A stretch of DNA of 64,000 nt, from NCBI GenBank assembly GCA_029379385.1, contig CM055615.1, positions 4,526,001 to 4,590,000 on the forward strand, in the 5' to 3' direction. The position numbers were made by a program, and so were the translations under genes. Every line of letters starts with the position of its first letter. The stretch's first letter is position 1. This document shows, piece after piece, positions 51,501 to 63,646 of the stretch. The notes under the pieces are model-generated. The model worked only from the letters and a program-made list of their open reading frames with translations, did no database searches and had not been told where the DNA came from. The stretch comes from Quillaja saponaria (Eukaryota > Streptophyta > Magnoliopsida > Fabales > Quillajaceae).

Positions 51501-54316
51501 TGTGGATCACATGCACCAAAAGCTTAAGCCATTGAACATCTAGGGCCAATCCCTCCGCTTTCATCGAATGGGGACTTCATCTCACAATTAATATAACTAT
51601 CTTATTCTCATGTGTCAGTCCATCATCCACGTGGAATCACCCATCACTTCTTTTTGATGTAGATTTATCTATATCATTGTAGGTTGTGCATCAATGTTGG
51701 TGTTGTATACTCCAGTAACAAGCATTTATCCTTCAAGAACCCCATATGCACCACACGTGTTTCTGCTCTAATAAGAGATACATGTGTCATGATCCGGAGA
51801 ATGTGCTAAACCGCATGCACCTCATCCAGGAAAGACTAGTCCCAATTGGATCTTCCAAAAAGTAACTCAGACTGCAGTAGCCTGGCCCCTGAGCCTTCAT
51901 GGGTGTGGGTACTAGTTTGCTTTGATGCCATTGTGTTATGATCGATGGAATATACTGAACCATGTGTGCTCAACTGCAAACTGATCTGTCACAGTTTGAG
52001 CTCTTAAGGAGGAACTTATATAGCCTAGGTCCATCTGGCTGCACCCCCGTCTTACTGCCCATGTGTAATGTTCCAAATCATCAACTCTGATACCAATTGC
52101 ACATGCACATGGACAACAAAACTGAATCAAACATAATGCAAACCACAAGAAAGACATATTACTGAAGTAACTAAAGAAAAGGGTTCTGAAAACTGTAATG
52201 AGTGGCCTACCTAACTATACGCTGTTATCATGTTAGGTTTTCCACGAATAAGAACAAATTAGAGACTAGCACAGATTAAGTCTTCTCCCCTTACATACTT
52301 AATATAACGAAAGATCTCACTTAACTAGAAACTCCAAGATATTGTTAAGTTATTGTGTTTCTTAACATTCTCCTTTTTGCTTGACTGCATGTAATGATTA
52401 TCAATTGAGGGGAAAGTAAGGATTTTTTGAAGCACGAGACCTTGTTTAGAGAAAGGACTTTCTCACTTCATGAATGCATTTTCTTTTTCTTTTTTTTTAA
52501 TCATGTCACAAGGTATATAATATCTCACATCATAAGTGCTATAGACAAAGATTTATGTTATACTTATATCATCTAAAGAGACAAGGTATATAGCATCTCA
52601 CCTCAACATGCACTGCTATCAACATGTTATGCCCTCTGCAGACGCATCAGGATGATATCAATACTAGTGTTTTTCTTCTTCAAAGAAACCTTCTAATATT
52701 TGGATTTTCAGAATCTGAGTTTATTGTTATACTTGATGTACCATACAGATTATAAATGAATGCAGATAAATTTTATTTTCTTTTTGGATGCTCCACAAGT
52801 GTGATTCTAATTTGTGAGTGGTGTCTGTTGCCACTTTGAAATTGTATTGACAATCTCTTTATAGTTGCTTTTCTGGTAGACTTAACAAACAATAATAATT
52901 GTGACAGCAACGTTCACATGTACCGAAGTTTGGCAATTGGGAAAGTGAAGAGAATGTTCCATATACTGCCTATTTTGATAAGGCCCGTAAAGGTCGACCT
53001 GGGACACAGATGATTAATCCAAACAATCCCCAGGAAAACTCGGATTTACTTCTTGATAATTCTTCTCAAGCTCCACCTTCAAAAACTAAAGCTGATTCTG
53101 AGGAGCCAGTTGGTAAGGGATCAGTAAGATCAACACATGAGCGACACAAGAGTAGGGAAGATGGTGATCTCAAGCATTTCATTGACTCTCCAGCACCTCA
53201 TGACAGTGTCGGAAGTAGAACTGCCAGTGAATCACCACATTATCGTCATGCAGGCCGTGGAGTAGTCCCAGCGGACACTCGTAGAAAACCTGCCAGACAA
53301 AGTGCTGGGTCCGAGTATAGCATTGAGCGTTCGCCCCTTCATCGCCAGGCAAGGGCCACAGGCAATACTGGGGCACCTTCTCCCTCCTGGGAAGGAAAGG
53401 GTAACTATGAAAGTAGCCATGGTACTCCAGGAAGATCACGGCTTAGACCACGAGGCGATGAAAGTGTAAGATTACTTACTTTCTCATATTACTATCATCT
53501 TATGGCCATAAATAGCAAAAGAAAGTAAAAAGGAAAAAAAAAACGCATGCTTGTTAAGCACCAACCTCCTGAGTCAGTTTTCTTTGAATTTATCTTAGCA
53601 CCTTAAAAATCTTGAATTGTTCTTAATTTGTCTGGAAGCCACTAACTAGAAATGCATCACTGTTGATGACGTTCAGAACCATCATGCATGTGTTATTTTC
53701 CAATAATGGTTCCAGCTCCCAATAACCTGCAATAAAATGAATTAGTTGAATTCTATTTTTTCGTTCTATTTCTTGTCATTGTTTCTGTGAGTTTCGGGAA
53801 GAGAACAGACAGAATATAATATTGAAGAATGGAAAGGAGAATAATGAATAAGAATCACCTCCTATCTTGTTTGGGACTGTACTAATCCTATTTTGTTTGG
53901 GAGTGTACTATGGAAATTATAGAAACTGTCTATCCTTTGTTTTCTGGTCTTATAAAAGAAAGAGATTTCTTATTATCTCTGTGAATTCTGGTATGTCAGC
54001 CTGATAGAGGTGCTGCTGTTCCAAAATTTGGTGAGTGGGATGAGAGCAACCCTGCATCAGCTGATGGCTATACCCACATTTTCAATAAGGTGCGGGAGGA
54101 GAGGCAGGGTGGAGGACATGTACCAGGCGTCCCCACTGAGGCATCTTATGCAGCACGGAAACAAGCTGCCAATGACAATGCTAAGGTATGTTGCTAACAT
54201 CTGTTCAAATACATAGCATAGTTTCAGGTTTTGGGGGGTTTCACAGAACTCGTGATTTTATTTCTTTCTCATGCTTACTTCTACAGGGTTGCTGTTTTTG
54301 GTGGAGCAGAAAATGA
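48586..54316 (+). CDS. RIN4: RPM1-interacting protein 4 (RIN4) homologue
   Basis: RIN4 is a plasma-membrane-tethered regulator of plant immunity, guarded by NLR receptors and targeted by bacterial effectors. Four exons: 48586-48591 (only Met-Ala), 52908-53465, 54000-54185 and 54287-54316; all junctions are phase 0, giving 259 residues. The N-terminal NOI domain starts [20 protein letters not shown] (residue 7 on), and the C-terminal NOI domain has VPKFGEW (195-201) and [13 protein letters not shown]. Both VPxFGxW motifs match the AvrRpt2 protease cleavage pattern. Thr213 in YTHIF aligns with Arabidopsis Thr166, a known phosphosite. The tail GCCFWWSRK keeps a Cys pair suited to palmitoylation; Arabidopsis has three Cys. 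The middle (residues about 40-185) is Ser/Arg/Pro-rich and disordered in appearance. The start is set by the splice from ATGGCG into QRSHVPKF, which matches the family N-terminus. No defect is seen. Confidence 0.95.
48592..52907 (+). other. RIN4 intron 1 (4.3 kb), repeat-bearing
   Basis: The donor GGTAAGTA directly follows the second codon and the acceptor is GTGACAG at 52901-52907. The interior from about 49.5 to 52.4 kb is unlike the AT-rich intergenic DNA and reads like old transposon sequence. It contains GATACCAATTG (52090-52100) and TTTGATGCCATTGTG (51920-51934), both resembling complements of retroelement primer-binding sites. No domain was recognised in its short open frames. Confidence 0.6.
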
Positions 54317-56950
54317 GGAAATTGTGGACAAACAAAAAAGTGCAAAAATATATTGTGGGTAATCAATGAGGTGTGGAACCTGTAAATATCATTGAAGGCC
54401 ATTGCAATCAGAGTCACTTCTTTTACTTGCATTTATTTGCTCTATCTTGTGCTCCTTTTTCTTTTTCTTTTTTATTGTTTGAGACATTAGTCGGATGGAA
54501 AATTATGAATCATCTTTCTTCCGTTGTATCTTCTTACTCAGCTATAATTGCTAAACTCGTTATGTACCACTTAATATTCAGTTTGCTTTATGTTTGGCTA
54601 GGATAAAAGAAGGGAAGAAAAAAGAAAAAACAGATCGATTTTGTAATTATATTACAATATACTTGCTATTATCATTCTTAGGCATACTAATTTGTTACTA
54701 TTTGCAAGTTTTGTATAGTGTGCTGTCCAACCTATTCAGCTTAGATACACTGGGTTAGGATAGAGCAGGCATTCTTTTCTAGGTACCAGCCTGTGTATAA
54801 GGCATGGTGATGGAGGAGATGTTATAACTTACAATTTAATTGGGATTAGAGTTCAGTGATTGCATACTGCTTGGTGTCTATTCTGTAAAATTCGATCATT
54901 TGCAAAATTAGGATTTTGTGAATTTAGAAATTACATAGGAACATTTGAATTGTGCTAAATAGTTTAGGAGACGATTTCCATTCGTGACTAGAAAAAATAG
55001 GATGTTGTGAATCACTAAACTCTTTAGTGTATGTCCTTATTTCGTACTTGGTGATAGGTTGTTTTAATCTTTCAAGTCAAAATAATGTGTCTCTATTCAC
55101 AAGAATCAGCATAATGTGTCTCTATTCACAAGTGAGGGGATTGAAGATTAGTACAAATGAGGTGTCAAAAGCTTTAGAATAAGGTTACCATTGAGACAAC
55201 ATTTCATTGACCTAAAAGCCAAACCTCTTGTGTTGCTTCTACATCTGTAAACGTAAATGCCTTATGCTTCTTAATTATTTGAATTGTACAAATTACTTAT
55301 TTTTTATATTTAGTGATAAGGTTGTGTCTAAGTCATTTTTTCACATCTCAATTAATTCATTTGTTTGAATGATCAAAAGTTTGTTGTCCATGTCAGGACT
55401 AAAACATTAATGAGAACTTTACTCACATAACCTTCCTTCAAAGTTTAAACTCAAAAGCATATCTTCTTAATTACTAGATTGATCATTCCATAAAAGAATT
55501 CCTTTAAATAAATAAAACATGAAAATAGAACGTAATTGACTTGTTAAGAAAAGTTCAACGTGCTTAATCGTCATGTTGTCTCTCTGAAATAGATTAAACT
55601 CAAACATGAATATGACAACAATTCAACCATCTTCTCGAACAGGTTCTCCAAATAAGCATCTAAGGAATGAAAAAACCAACAGCTAATGATTTCAGAAACT
55701 TGTATGTTTGTATTCAAGGACCATGTGAAGCCAAGTTTTTGTGCACATTTTGGTACCTCCCCAGTACAACGTCACCGTTCTTCTTAAAGCCTACCAGTCT
55801 TTATATAGTTGGCGCTCTAAGGTATTCATTTCTTAACGACCATGAAAATACATAACATGGATGACTAAATAAGACTCACCTTAGATGAAGCCATGATAAC
55901 TCTTAAGTTGGTTGGATGCTCACTAAACTATTATTATGCTGCACAAATTGCTGTCAGGAACTCCTATCTTCATTTCCCACTTATTGTAACTTACAAATAA
56001 AGTCAGATATGAAATTATGCAACACTAACTATTCTGGGATTTATGTACACGCGATGAAGAAGTCTTTCGTCAAGAAATGTGAGTATATATACAAATAACC
56101 AGAATTTCACACTACTAATTTTAGTAGGAACATCACAAAACAATAAGTCATGCTTTCCTTTTGAATGATTAAAAATATCAAGGAGAATGCATATGTATTA
56201 CAATGAGAGCAACACTAGAGAAATTGTACTCAAGACTATCAATTCATTTAACTACAGTTACTGGGTCACTTGTCTTCAGACCACCAGAAAGAAAAAGAAA
56301 AATGAAACAGACAGTTTATTCTCTTTCAGAGGTTGATATCATAAAGTCAGTTTCAAAGCATAATTTGATACAATGAGTAATAGTCATTATATATGTTTGT
56401 TGTAAATCTTAACAAAAATAGCACTGTATCCTGAAGCTACTTGGATAATGACTTCAAAAGAATTTTCTTCTGACAGGCTTTCTGCATGTAGTCTGCCTAA
56501 GCTCTGAAACATCTTCCATTAAGAAATTTTTTTATCACTATTCTGATTTCGGGTGGAATATATTGCAAATAACTCACCCAATTTTTACACTACAGATGAA
56601 AACTTCACCGTCATGCTTCAACACTTAAATATGAATTATTGACAGTTAGTGAGAATCTCATCCAGAAGATAACTTGCAATACTCAACAGTAGCACCCACA
56701 TTTATAAAATATGGTACATGATTACATAGAGGAATTCTAAAAAGGAACCCTAAGAGAAACGAGTAAAAATTTGAAAAGAAACCATAGGATGTTAAAAATC
56801 ATAATAAAACAGATTAAGAGAAAAAAGTTGTATTGTTATACAAATCAATTGTAGCATATCATTTATTAATTATCTCAGACAAGATTTATGCTTATGGAAC
56901 TTACTTCTTCAGGAGCTAGGTTCAGTGAGAGTTTTGTTTGGAGTTATTCA
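54317..56950. other. Intergenic region between convergent RIN4 and CDC45
   Basis: Holds the RIN4 3' UTR (first few hundred bp) and the CDC45 3' UTR (last part). Positions 55750-55835 carry a short plus-strand phrase (PTSLYIVGALRYS) that weakly recalls copia reverse transcriptase; nothing else is identifiable. Confidence 0.45.
55082..55132. repeat. 29-bp tandem duplication
   Basis: ATAATGTGTCTCTATTCACA occurs at 55082 and again, perfectly, at 55111. Confidence 0.9.
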
Positions 56951-58732
56951 TCAAAGCTTCTCAGTTAATCTGACCATAAAAGAATTTACTGCAGCTGTAT
57001 CAAGAACAATCCATGAAGATTCAAACAACTCATGGAAGAACTCCATTCCAATCTCCTTGGCCGCATTTCTAAATGCAATTCCAAATGCATTCCCTTGAAC
57101 TGCACCCAGCCGAGGCTTCCCACAAACACCTACTATCAGTACCTTATTTGGCTCTTGGGAAAAACAAGCACAAATCATAGGCTTCATTCTTGCTCCCTTC
57201 TCTCGCAAGGCATCCATCAGAAAATAACAGAATTTAGTCAAGGCCTGGGGATAACCTAATAGTTTGGAATCAGCTGAATCTTCAAGTTTCACCCACCTGA
57301 ATTTCCTTCCACTTCTTATACAACCACTCTTTGTTATTGCTGTACTTCCTTGTCTTAGGATGGCCCTTTGTATCTTGATTGCATGTTGCATTCCTTCTTT
57401 CAGCTTATCAAGCTTGCTCAGTGACAGTGCATCATAGGCCTCACCAAATTGTTTGGAAGCACAAGAGCCATCTGACTTCACAAAAGACTCAAGCAGAGCT
57501 GTAACCCCATATACCACATCAGCAGCTGATACCTTTGAACTATAACCATGTAGCCGCAAGAAGCTTCTGTAGTAGAAATCAGTAAGTCCATACTCGGGTA
57601 GAAAACGTTCAAACTCATCTTTCATCTTTCGCTTTACTTCTAGATTCATGTACTGAAACTTCTGTTGGCAATCAACAAGTGCAAATCCCATCCGGGCAAG
57701 AAGAAGCTTCAGCTTTTTCATTCCATTATCACTCCATGTCTTCAGTTTAGTGGCAATATATGAAGAACACAACATAGAATCAAACAGATTCCACTCTTGC
57801 AACAACATAAGCCTTGGTTCATCTTCATATGCAATTCTAGACGAACTGGGTGCTCGAATCTTAGTTCCATCCTTGAGGGTTACTGAAGTTACTGCATCCA
57901 GATTCCCTGAACTGTTAATATGCTGCTCGAGCTCCATAACCCCAGCTTGGTAACGCTCATCTGTTAATCTCTCATGAACAAACTGATCCGTTAAAGATAC
58001 ACAAGCCAACCAGAGCAATTCATTTGTGTTCTTCCGCAGAGAATGTGATAAATCATACATTAAACACCCAGAAGGTTTACCATGAAATGTACCCATATGA
58101 TAGTACTCCTTTTTCAGCTTCCGGAAAAGCTGAACTGGGTCATCTTCATTGTCTTTCGAAATTCTTCTGCGCTTAGTTGATCTGTCCCCATCTCCCTCTT
58201 CCTCACTTTCACTCTCTTTATCATCATCACTATCTGAATCCCCTTCAGCCTCGTCATCACTATTCAAATCACTAGCATTAGCCAAAGCAGACAGATCAAA
58301 ATCATAAGCCAAATCGGCCTGCTGCTCATCATCCCCAGTGTAAAGAACAATCACCCTATCATTCTGTTCACTCAAATTGTGAAGATGAATAGGACGATGA
58401 CTATCAACAACAAAAACACGAGCAGCAGGACCCAAATTCAAAATCTTTCTCAAGTCCCGATGGCATCCCCAATTTATCAAAAGGATTGAGACTGGCTCAT
58501 CAGATGAACACAAATTGGGTCCGGCATATTTGTGAATTTCTTGAAAAGACGACACAGGATAACACGCATACCGAATCGAATCCGACTCAAGAACATGAAA
58601 AATCACTTTCAATGCACATAATGAGTCTACATCAGACGTTGAGGGGAATATCAACAAAGGGGAATACAATGAAGCAGTAACCGATTCACGAAGTCTTCTA
58701 TAAAAGGACTCAACCCTTTGCTCCCTCACCAT
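56951..58732 (-). CDS. CDC45: Replication initiation factor CDC45
   Basis: CDC45 joins MCM2-7 and GINS to form the CMG helicase that unwinds DNA at replication forks. This is a single uninterrupted frame of 593 residues, full length for the family. The N-terminal part keeps the DHH-phosphoesterase-like core of the CDC45/RecJ fold, including FPSTSDVDSLCA (29-40) and VVDSHRP (108-114). An acidic stretch (158-183, mostly Asp/Glu/Ser) followed by KRRR (187-190) is the usual family linker with a likely nuclear signal. The C-terminal blocks PKFRWV-like RKFRWVKLEDSAD and AFRNAAKEIG are also present. The first ATG is used (MVREQRVESFY), matching the conserved N-terminus. It converges with RIN4. Expression is expected in S phase, supported by E2F-type motifs upstream. 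No break is seen. Confidence 0.97.
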   Translation of the reverse strand: MVREQRVESFYRRLRESVTASLYSPLLIFPSTSDVDSLCALKVIFHVLESDSIRYACYPVSSFQEIHKYAGPNLCSSDEPVSILLINWGCHRDLRKILNLGPAARVFVVDSHRPIHLHNLSEQNDRVIVLYTGDDEQQADLAYDFDLSALANASDLNSDDEAEGDSDSDDDKESESEEEGDGDRSTKRRRISKDNEDDPVQLFRKLKKEYYHMGTFHGKPSGCLMYDLSHSLRKNTNELLWLACVSLTDQFVHERLTDERYQAGVMELEQHINSSGNLDAVTSVTLKDGTKIRAPSSSRIAYEDEPRLMLLQEWNLFDSMLCSSYIATKLKTWSDNGMKKLKLLLARMGFALVDCQQKFQYMNLEVKRKMKDEFERFLPEYGLTDFYYRSFLRLHGYSSKVSAADVVYGVTALLESFVKSDGSCASKQFGEAYDALSLSKLDKLKEGMQHAIKIQRAILRQGSTAITKSGCIRSGRKFRWVKLEDSADSKLLGYPQALTKFCYFLMDALREKGARMKPMICACFSQEPNKVLIVGVCGKPRLGAVQGNAFGIAFRNAAKEIGMEFFHELFESSWIVLDTAAVNSFMVRLTEKL

Positions 58733-59160
58733 AACAGATCAATTGGGTATACAAATTACAAGAAAAACCCAAGCTCTCTTTACAGAAATATCTCAACGAA
58801 GCAAAATCACCAAATTCACTTACGACTAACCCAGAAGCTGCTACAAATTTCTATGGCATGAAAGCTCAAGTGGGTGAACAACATTCAAATTTCTATTAGA
58901 ATTGAAAGCAAAATATTCCCAGATTAACCCAAAACTGAATCAGAAAAACACTATTTTCGTGTTGAATAGAGAAAAAAAAAAAAAAAGATTTTTGAGAAAT
59001 TCGGACTGGGGAGAAAGGATTTGATTTGAAGTACCTGGGATTTGTATGAACCCAACGAAAAGTTTTGAATTTGTGGGTTTGAAGCTCTTGATTCCAGTAG
59101 ATCTGAGAGAGAGGAGACAGGGAAAGAGAGAGAAAAAAGCGGGTGTTTATATTCATAACA
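58733..59160 (-). promoter_or_regulatory. CDC45 5' leader with a probable leader intron
   Basis: On the minus strand, a CT-rich leader start (about 59150-59100, CTCTCTC repeats) runs to CCCAG at 59036 before GTACTT, a good donor. An acceptor-like GGGTTAG ends at 58826. A leader intron of about 210 bp is therefore likely, with no effect on the protein. Confidence 0.5.
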
Positions 59161-59210
59161 ATTTTAGTTTAAATCTTAACGCCTTCTATGAAATTTAAAT
59201 TTTTTAAGGG

Positions 59211-59227
59211 CCGCGAAATTTTGGCGC
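59211..59227 (-). promoter_or_regulatory. Paired E2F-type elements upstream of CDC45
   Basis: TTTGGCGC at 59220-59227 (plus strand) and TTTCGCGG at 59211-59218 (minus strand) both fit E2F consensus forms (TTTSSCGC/TTTSGCGS). They abut each other about 60-80 bp upstream of the apparent CDC45 leader. CDC45 is a known E2F-regulated S-phase gene in plants and animals. Confidence 0.65.
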
Positions 59228-59779
59228 TAGAGTTGTAAATCGTAATTTCGTTGGTACGGTGAAGAATAATACCCTGCGAACGGTTCTAGCATTAACTCCA
59301 ATTATATCTCAGAAAGCGTCAGATTATTACAAATATTTCTAAAATCAACGGTGAAAATTCATTGACTAGGTTCCGCTAGTACTTGTTAGTGTTAGTCTTT
59401 TTATTTTTTTGTTTTGGCCAGCAGCAATTTTTTTTTTCTTATTAAAAACAATTTTTTTATACATAATTTGGAAGGTCAATTACACAATACTCAATTTTAA
59501 AAGTGGCATATTAAATACCATACGTGTAGCATTATACACCTTCCATTTTTACTGATTTAATCATGACCATCCAAAGCATACAACTTATTATTGGCTTACA
59601 AAAAGATTAAAAAAAAATTATATTTTAAGCCCAATTTGAATTTAGAATTTTGAACTCACCCAAAACCCAACATTATGCCCATTGTTTTCTTCCTCCATCC
59701 CCTTCCTCTTATAATCCTTCCAAGCTCTCACTAAAGCAATTACCCCATTAACTATGGTTTCAATTTATACGAATCTCTC

Positions 59780-60760
59780 CCCAACTATTGCTAAAAAAAT
59801 TTATCAACCAAATCTAAATATACAAATCCACCATTTTCAAAACCATATGCATCTTATTCGAACCCTTCAAAGACCTCCCTAACTATTTCTGAAAAAAAAT
59901 TTCTCAACCAAATCTAGAAATACAAATTCACAATTTTCAAAACCACATGTTTTTATATCATTCAAACCCATCAAAGATCTTCCAGACAATTTCTAACAAA
60001 AGTTTGTCAACCAAATCTAGAAATATAAATCTACCATTTTCAAAACCACATGCTTTTATCTTATTCAAACTCCTCAAAAATCTCCTCAACTATTTCTAAA
60101 ACAATTTCTCACCCAAATCTAGAAATACAAATCCACCATTTTCAAAATCACATGCTTTTAACTTATTCAAACCTATCAAATATCTCCCCAACTATTTCTA
60201 ACAAAAGTTTATCAACCAAATCTAGAAATATAAATCTACCATTTCCAAAACCAAATACTTTTATCTTATTCGAACTCATAAAAGATCTCTTTCTAAAAAA
60301 AATTCTCAACCGAATCTAGAAATACAAATCTATCATTTTCAAAACCTTATTCAAACCCTGTCAAAGATCTCTCCACTATTTCTAACAAAAGTTTGTCATC
60401 CAAATCCAGAAATACAAATCCACCATTTTCAAAATCACATGCTTTTATTTTATTCGAACCCATCAAAGATCTCCCAAACAATTCCTTAAAAAAATTTCTC
60501 AACCAAATCTAGAAATACAAATCTACAATTTTTAAAACCACATGTTTTTATCTTATTTGATCTAGTCAAAGATCTGTCAAACTATTTCTAAAAAAAATTT
60601 CTCAACCAAATCTAAAAATACAAATCCACCATTTTCAAAATAACATACTTTTTTATCTTATTTGAGCCTATTAAATATCTCCCCAACTATTTTTAAAAGA
60701 AATTTCTCAGCCAAATCTAGAAATACAAATCTACCATTTTCAAAATCCACGTGCAACCTT
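59780..60760. repeat. Tandem array, unit about 102 bp, about ten copies
   Basis: Units begin with CCAAATCTAGAAATACAAAT at about 59808, 59910, 60011, 60112, 60215, 60309, 60398, 60502, 60605 and 60709. Each continues with CCACCATTTTCAAAACCACA, CTTATTCAAACCC and ATCTCCCCAACTATTTCTAA. Copies differ by about 10-20%, and two are shortened (about 89-94 bp). On the minus strand the common length equals 34 codons, and one phase reads FENGGFVFLDLVEKFFLEIV in several copies with stops at fixed places. Confidence 0.92.
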
Positions 60761-62866
60761 GTTCCTATTTCCTCAGACTTAATAATCGTAGCCTTCATTC
60801 CCATGGATGAAGCTACCAATGGAACTAGAAGTTGTTTGAGGTAGTGGCTTGGTGAATTTCGAGTTACAGTTGGTCATATATAAATTTGGAGTTGAGTTTT
60901 CTTTTTGTTGAAAACTTGATCTATAAGAGTACTTGTAATGGGTATATCATGTTATCTGTAGTTAGTGTTTTCTGTTTTCAGATGCATTTCGAAATGCAGT
61001 GTTTCTCATTTCTTGACAAATTTTGATAGTGATCGATCGACTGTTGAGTTAGAATGTAAATTTCAAGTCAAAGATGGGACCAAATTGTGAAATTTCTGTT
61101 TGATTGATAAGCTACTTCAACTGGAGATGTGGAGAAGGGTTACGACCCAGAGGTGGAATAGAGGAAAAATAAAAGAACAAGGAGAAAATTAAAATCATTC
61201 AATAAATGTGGGTACAAAACATATATATCTTAGAGGCAATATTGACATGTAGCTAATTTGAATTGTGACACCTAATAAAAAGAATTGGGCATTTAATGGG
61301 TATTTTCTAGATTGGATACCCTATAGTTCACCAATTTAAAATGTTACATTAAATCTCATTTTAGTTTTATAAAATAAAATATAAACTTTTTAAAACAGAA
61401 TAAAATAAAATATTAACTTTTTAAAACAGAATAATGTTAACGTGCGACACACACACTTTATACTTAAAATATTTTACTTAATTTGAAAGTTTTACATTTC
61501 ACTCCGACAAGATTTGAATTCTTTAGGGGTTTTTAAAATAAAAAAAAATAAAAAAATAAAAAAAAAAAGAGAAAATTTGTTATGGAATACCCATATTTTA
61601 TAGATAAAATGATTACAGTTTGTAGAAAAACAATAATAATAATTTTATGTTGTTGTTTCTTTTCTCCTGTATAAATCCCATATTGATTTTAATTTATTTT
61701 TCATTGAATAGAAATTTTATCTTTTTTCCCTCCTGCGTTCTTAAATCTTTTTTACAAAGTCTTTAGGTTTTCATACTAAATCAGTTTTTCAGTTAAAAAG
61801 GAACATTGAGACTTATAGTATATGTGCATAACACGAGTATCGTTCTGTTAATTTGAATAAATAAAAAATTAATTTAATTACATGAATTTTAATGTAACAT
61901 GTAAAACTATTAATATGAAAAATTACATACAGTACTCTAAAATAAATTTTACTAATTAACATTGAAGCCCTTTGAAATTAAAATTCTAGTATCACCAACT
62001 AAATGACTATGTGACCTCAAAAAGATTGGCCTAACAATGGTTAAGAATTTGTTCTCTTGTTATTAATTTCATGAATTCAAATTTCATTAAAAAGACTATA
62101 AAAAATAAAATTGTGATCAGACCAAAGAGAGGAATTAGGTGAGATATGTAAATGAACCCAAACACCACTAACCACCCCCTGACAGTTGCACAATTCAATG
62201 AAATAAACTTAAAAATATTTAGTTGTCCTTTTACATCTATTCCATAAGGAATCAAGGATAGAGTAATTGCATTAACAGATAAATAGAATAATGGCACTGT
62301 AATTTTATAAATCAATCGTCAACAATTAAATCTGGACATCAATGTTAAAACTTAATAGTTGTGAATTTGCAACTCTAGTTTGAAAACTGAGAATAAATTT
62401 GCACACTACTTTCTCACCCCTTTAACATAGTTGGCAACTTTTATAACTTGAACTTCTTCCAAGGCTAACCAGAGGGCAAAATTTAGTAGAGAGAGAAAGG
62501 AAAACAGAAGACTATAATATTGTAAAAGATTCACAATTAAAATTCCACAAAAACATCGGTGACATAAATGCAATGGGAAGCTCTGCACCAGCTTCCAGAA
62601 GGGAAAAAAAGGCAGTTCAAAATGTTATTCTGCTGATTCATAGTGGAAGGTCAACCCAAGTGGCCACTATAAATAGTGGGAAAGAATGGTAATACAGGAG
62701 GAAAATCTTATTAACAATAAACCATGTGACTCAGCTACAAGAGTGCATATTTACTTAAGAGGTGTGCTCTATATTTTCCTTTACTGAGGGCATAAAACCA
62801 AGAATAGTACAATACAAAGCAACTGATTGGTTGTAATAAAATATTTTTATGCTATTAAATAACTAT
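60761..62866. other. Intergenic region left of the LHCB7-like gene
   Basis: AT-rich DNA with A-tracts near 61540-61570 and a short (AC)n run at 61447-61454. The right few hundred bp is the probable LHCB7 3' UTR. No further exon is seen. Confidence 0.45.
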
Positions 62867-63646
62867 TTACATGGAGTTGAGTGCAGACAGCAGGTTATTA
62901 TGGAAGGGATCTGAGATGTGTTCAAGAAGGTTCTGTACAGGACCTTTACCTGTCAATGCTGCTTGAGCATAAAAACCTAACCAAGCAACCATTGCTAAGC
63001 GGCCATTTTTTATCTCTTTTACCTTCAGCTCCTCAAAAGCTACAGGATCTTTGGATAGGTTCAAAGGATCAAACAGTGTTCCTCCTGGATAATTGATATC
63101 ACCTGGAAGGTAAATTCCTAGAGGTTCCAATGCCTCAATCCCACAATATCTTGCATACTCTGGTCCAACCTGGTCATAAAAAAATAAATTCAAACGATTA
63201 AGAAGAAAGGAGTTTAGAAGCTGACTATTCAAGTTTTTGGCCCCTATTTATATGGAAACATGAACATTCATGGATGATTTGGTTTGAGTGTAGTTGTAAA
63301 AGGATGACAACCATTGAAAGTGAGATCCTTAAATGATAAGGACCTCGAGGATTTTGGTCGTTCTTTAAAGTAAATATGGTTTGAGCAGAATTCAGAAATA
63401 CAACCCAAAGTTAAGTCTCTGAAACATTATCGTAAAACCAGTCACATCAACAGGCAGCAAAGTAAGAATGCTCGAATACAGAATTAAGATGTCAATGATT
63501 TTAGCAGAGGACAGAAAACAAAGTGGTTTAATCCTTATGAGTTAGGACTATACCATGAGGAGTACTTGACAGATGGCAATGACAATCACTCCTTGGCTTC
63601 CGGCTAAGTGGAGTCCAGGGATGCCAAGATAATCCAGCGTATCTCC
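62867..63646 (-). CDS. LHCB7: Light-harvesting chlorophyll a/b-binding protein, LHCB7-like, last two exons
   Basis: LHC proteins are three-helix thylakoid antenna proteins binding chlorophyll and carotenoid. Two minus-strand exons are readable: 63646-63554 ([19 protein letters not shown], then [12 protein letters not shown], the second helix) and 63169-62867 ([18 protein letters not shown] to the stop at 62867). Both junctions are phase 0. The third-helix signature [14 protein letters not shown] carries the Glu, Asn and Arg chlorophyll-ligand residues of the family. The block [16 protein letters not shown] and the C-terminal SDPFHNNLL fit the rarely expressed LHCB7 branch better than LHCB1 or the LHCA proteins. 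That branch assignment is from memory and less certain than the family. The transit peptide and first helix must lie beyond position 64000. Confidence 0.85.

Noticed and set aside
55667..55855. Copia reverse-transcriptase-like phrase PTSLYIVGALRYS
   Set aside because: The match is about a dozen residues with gaps, and no neighbouring motif supports a retroelement.
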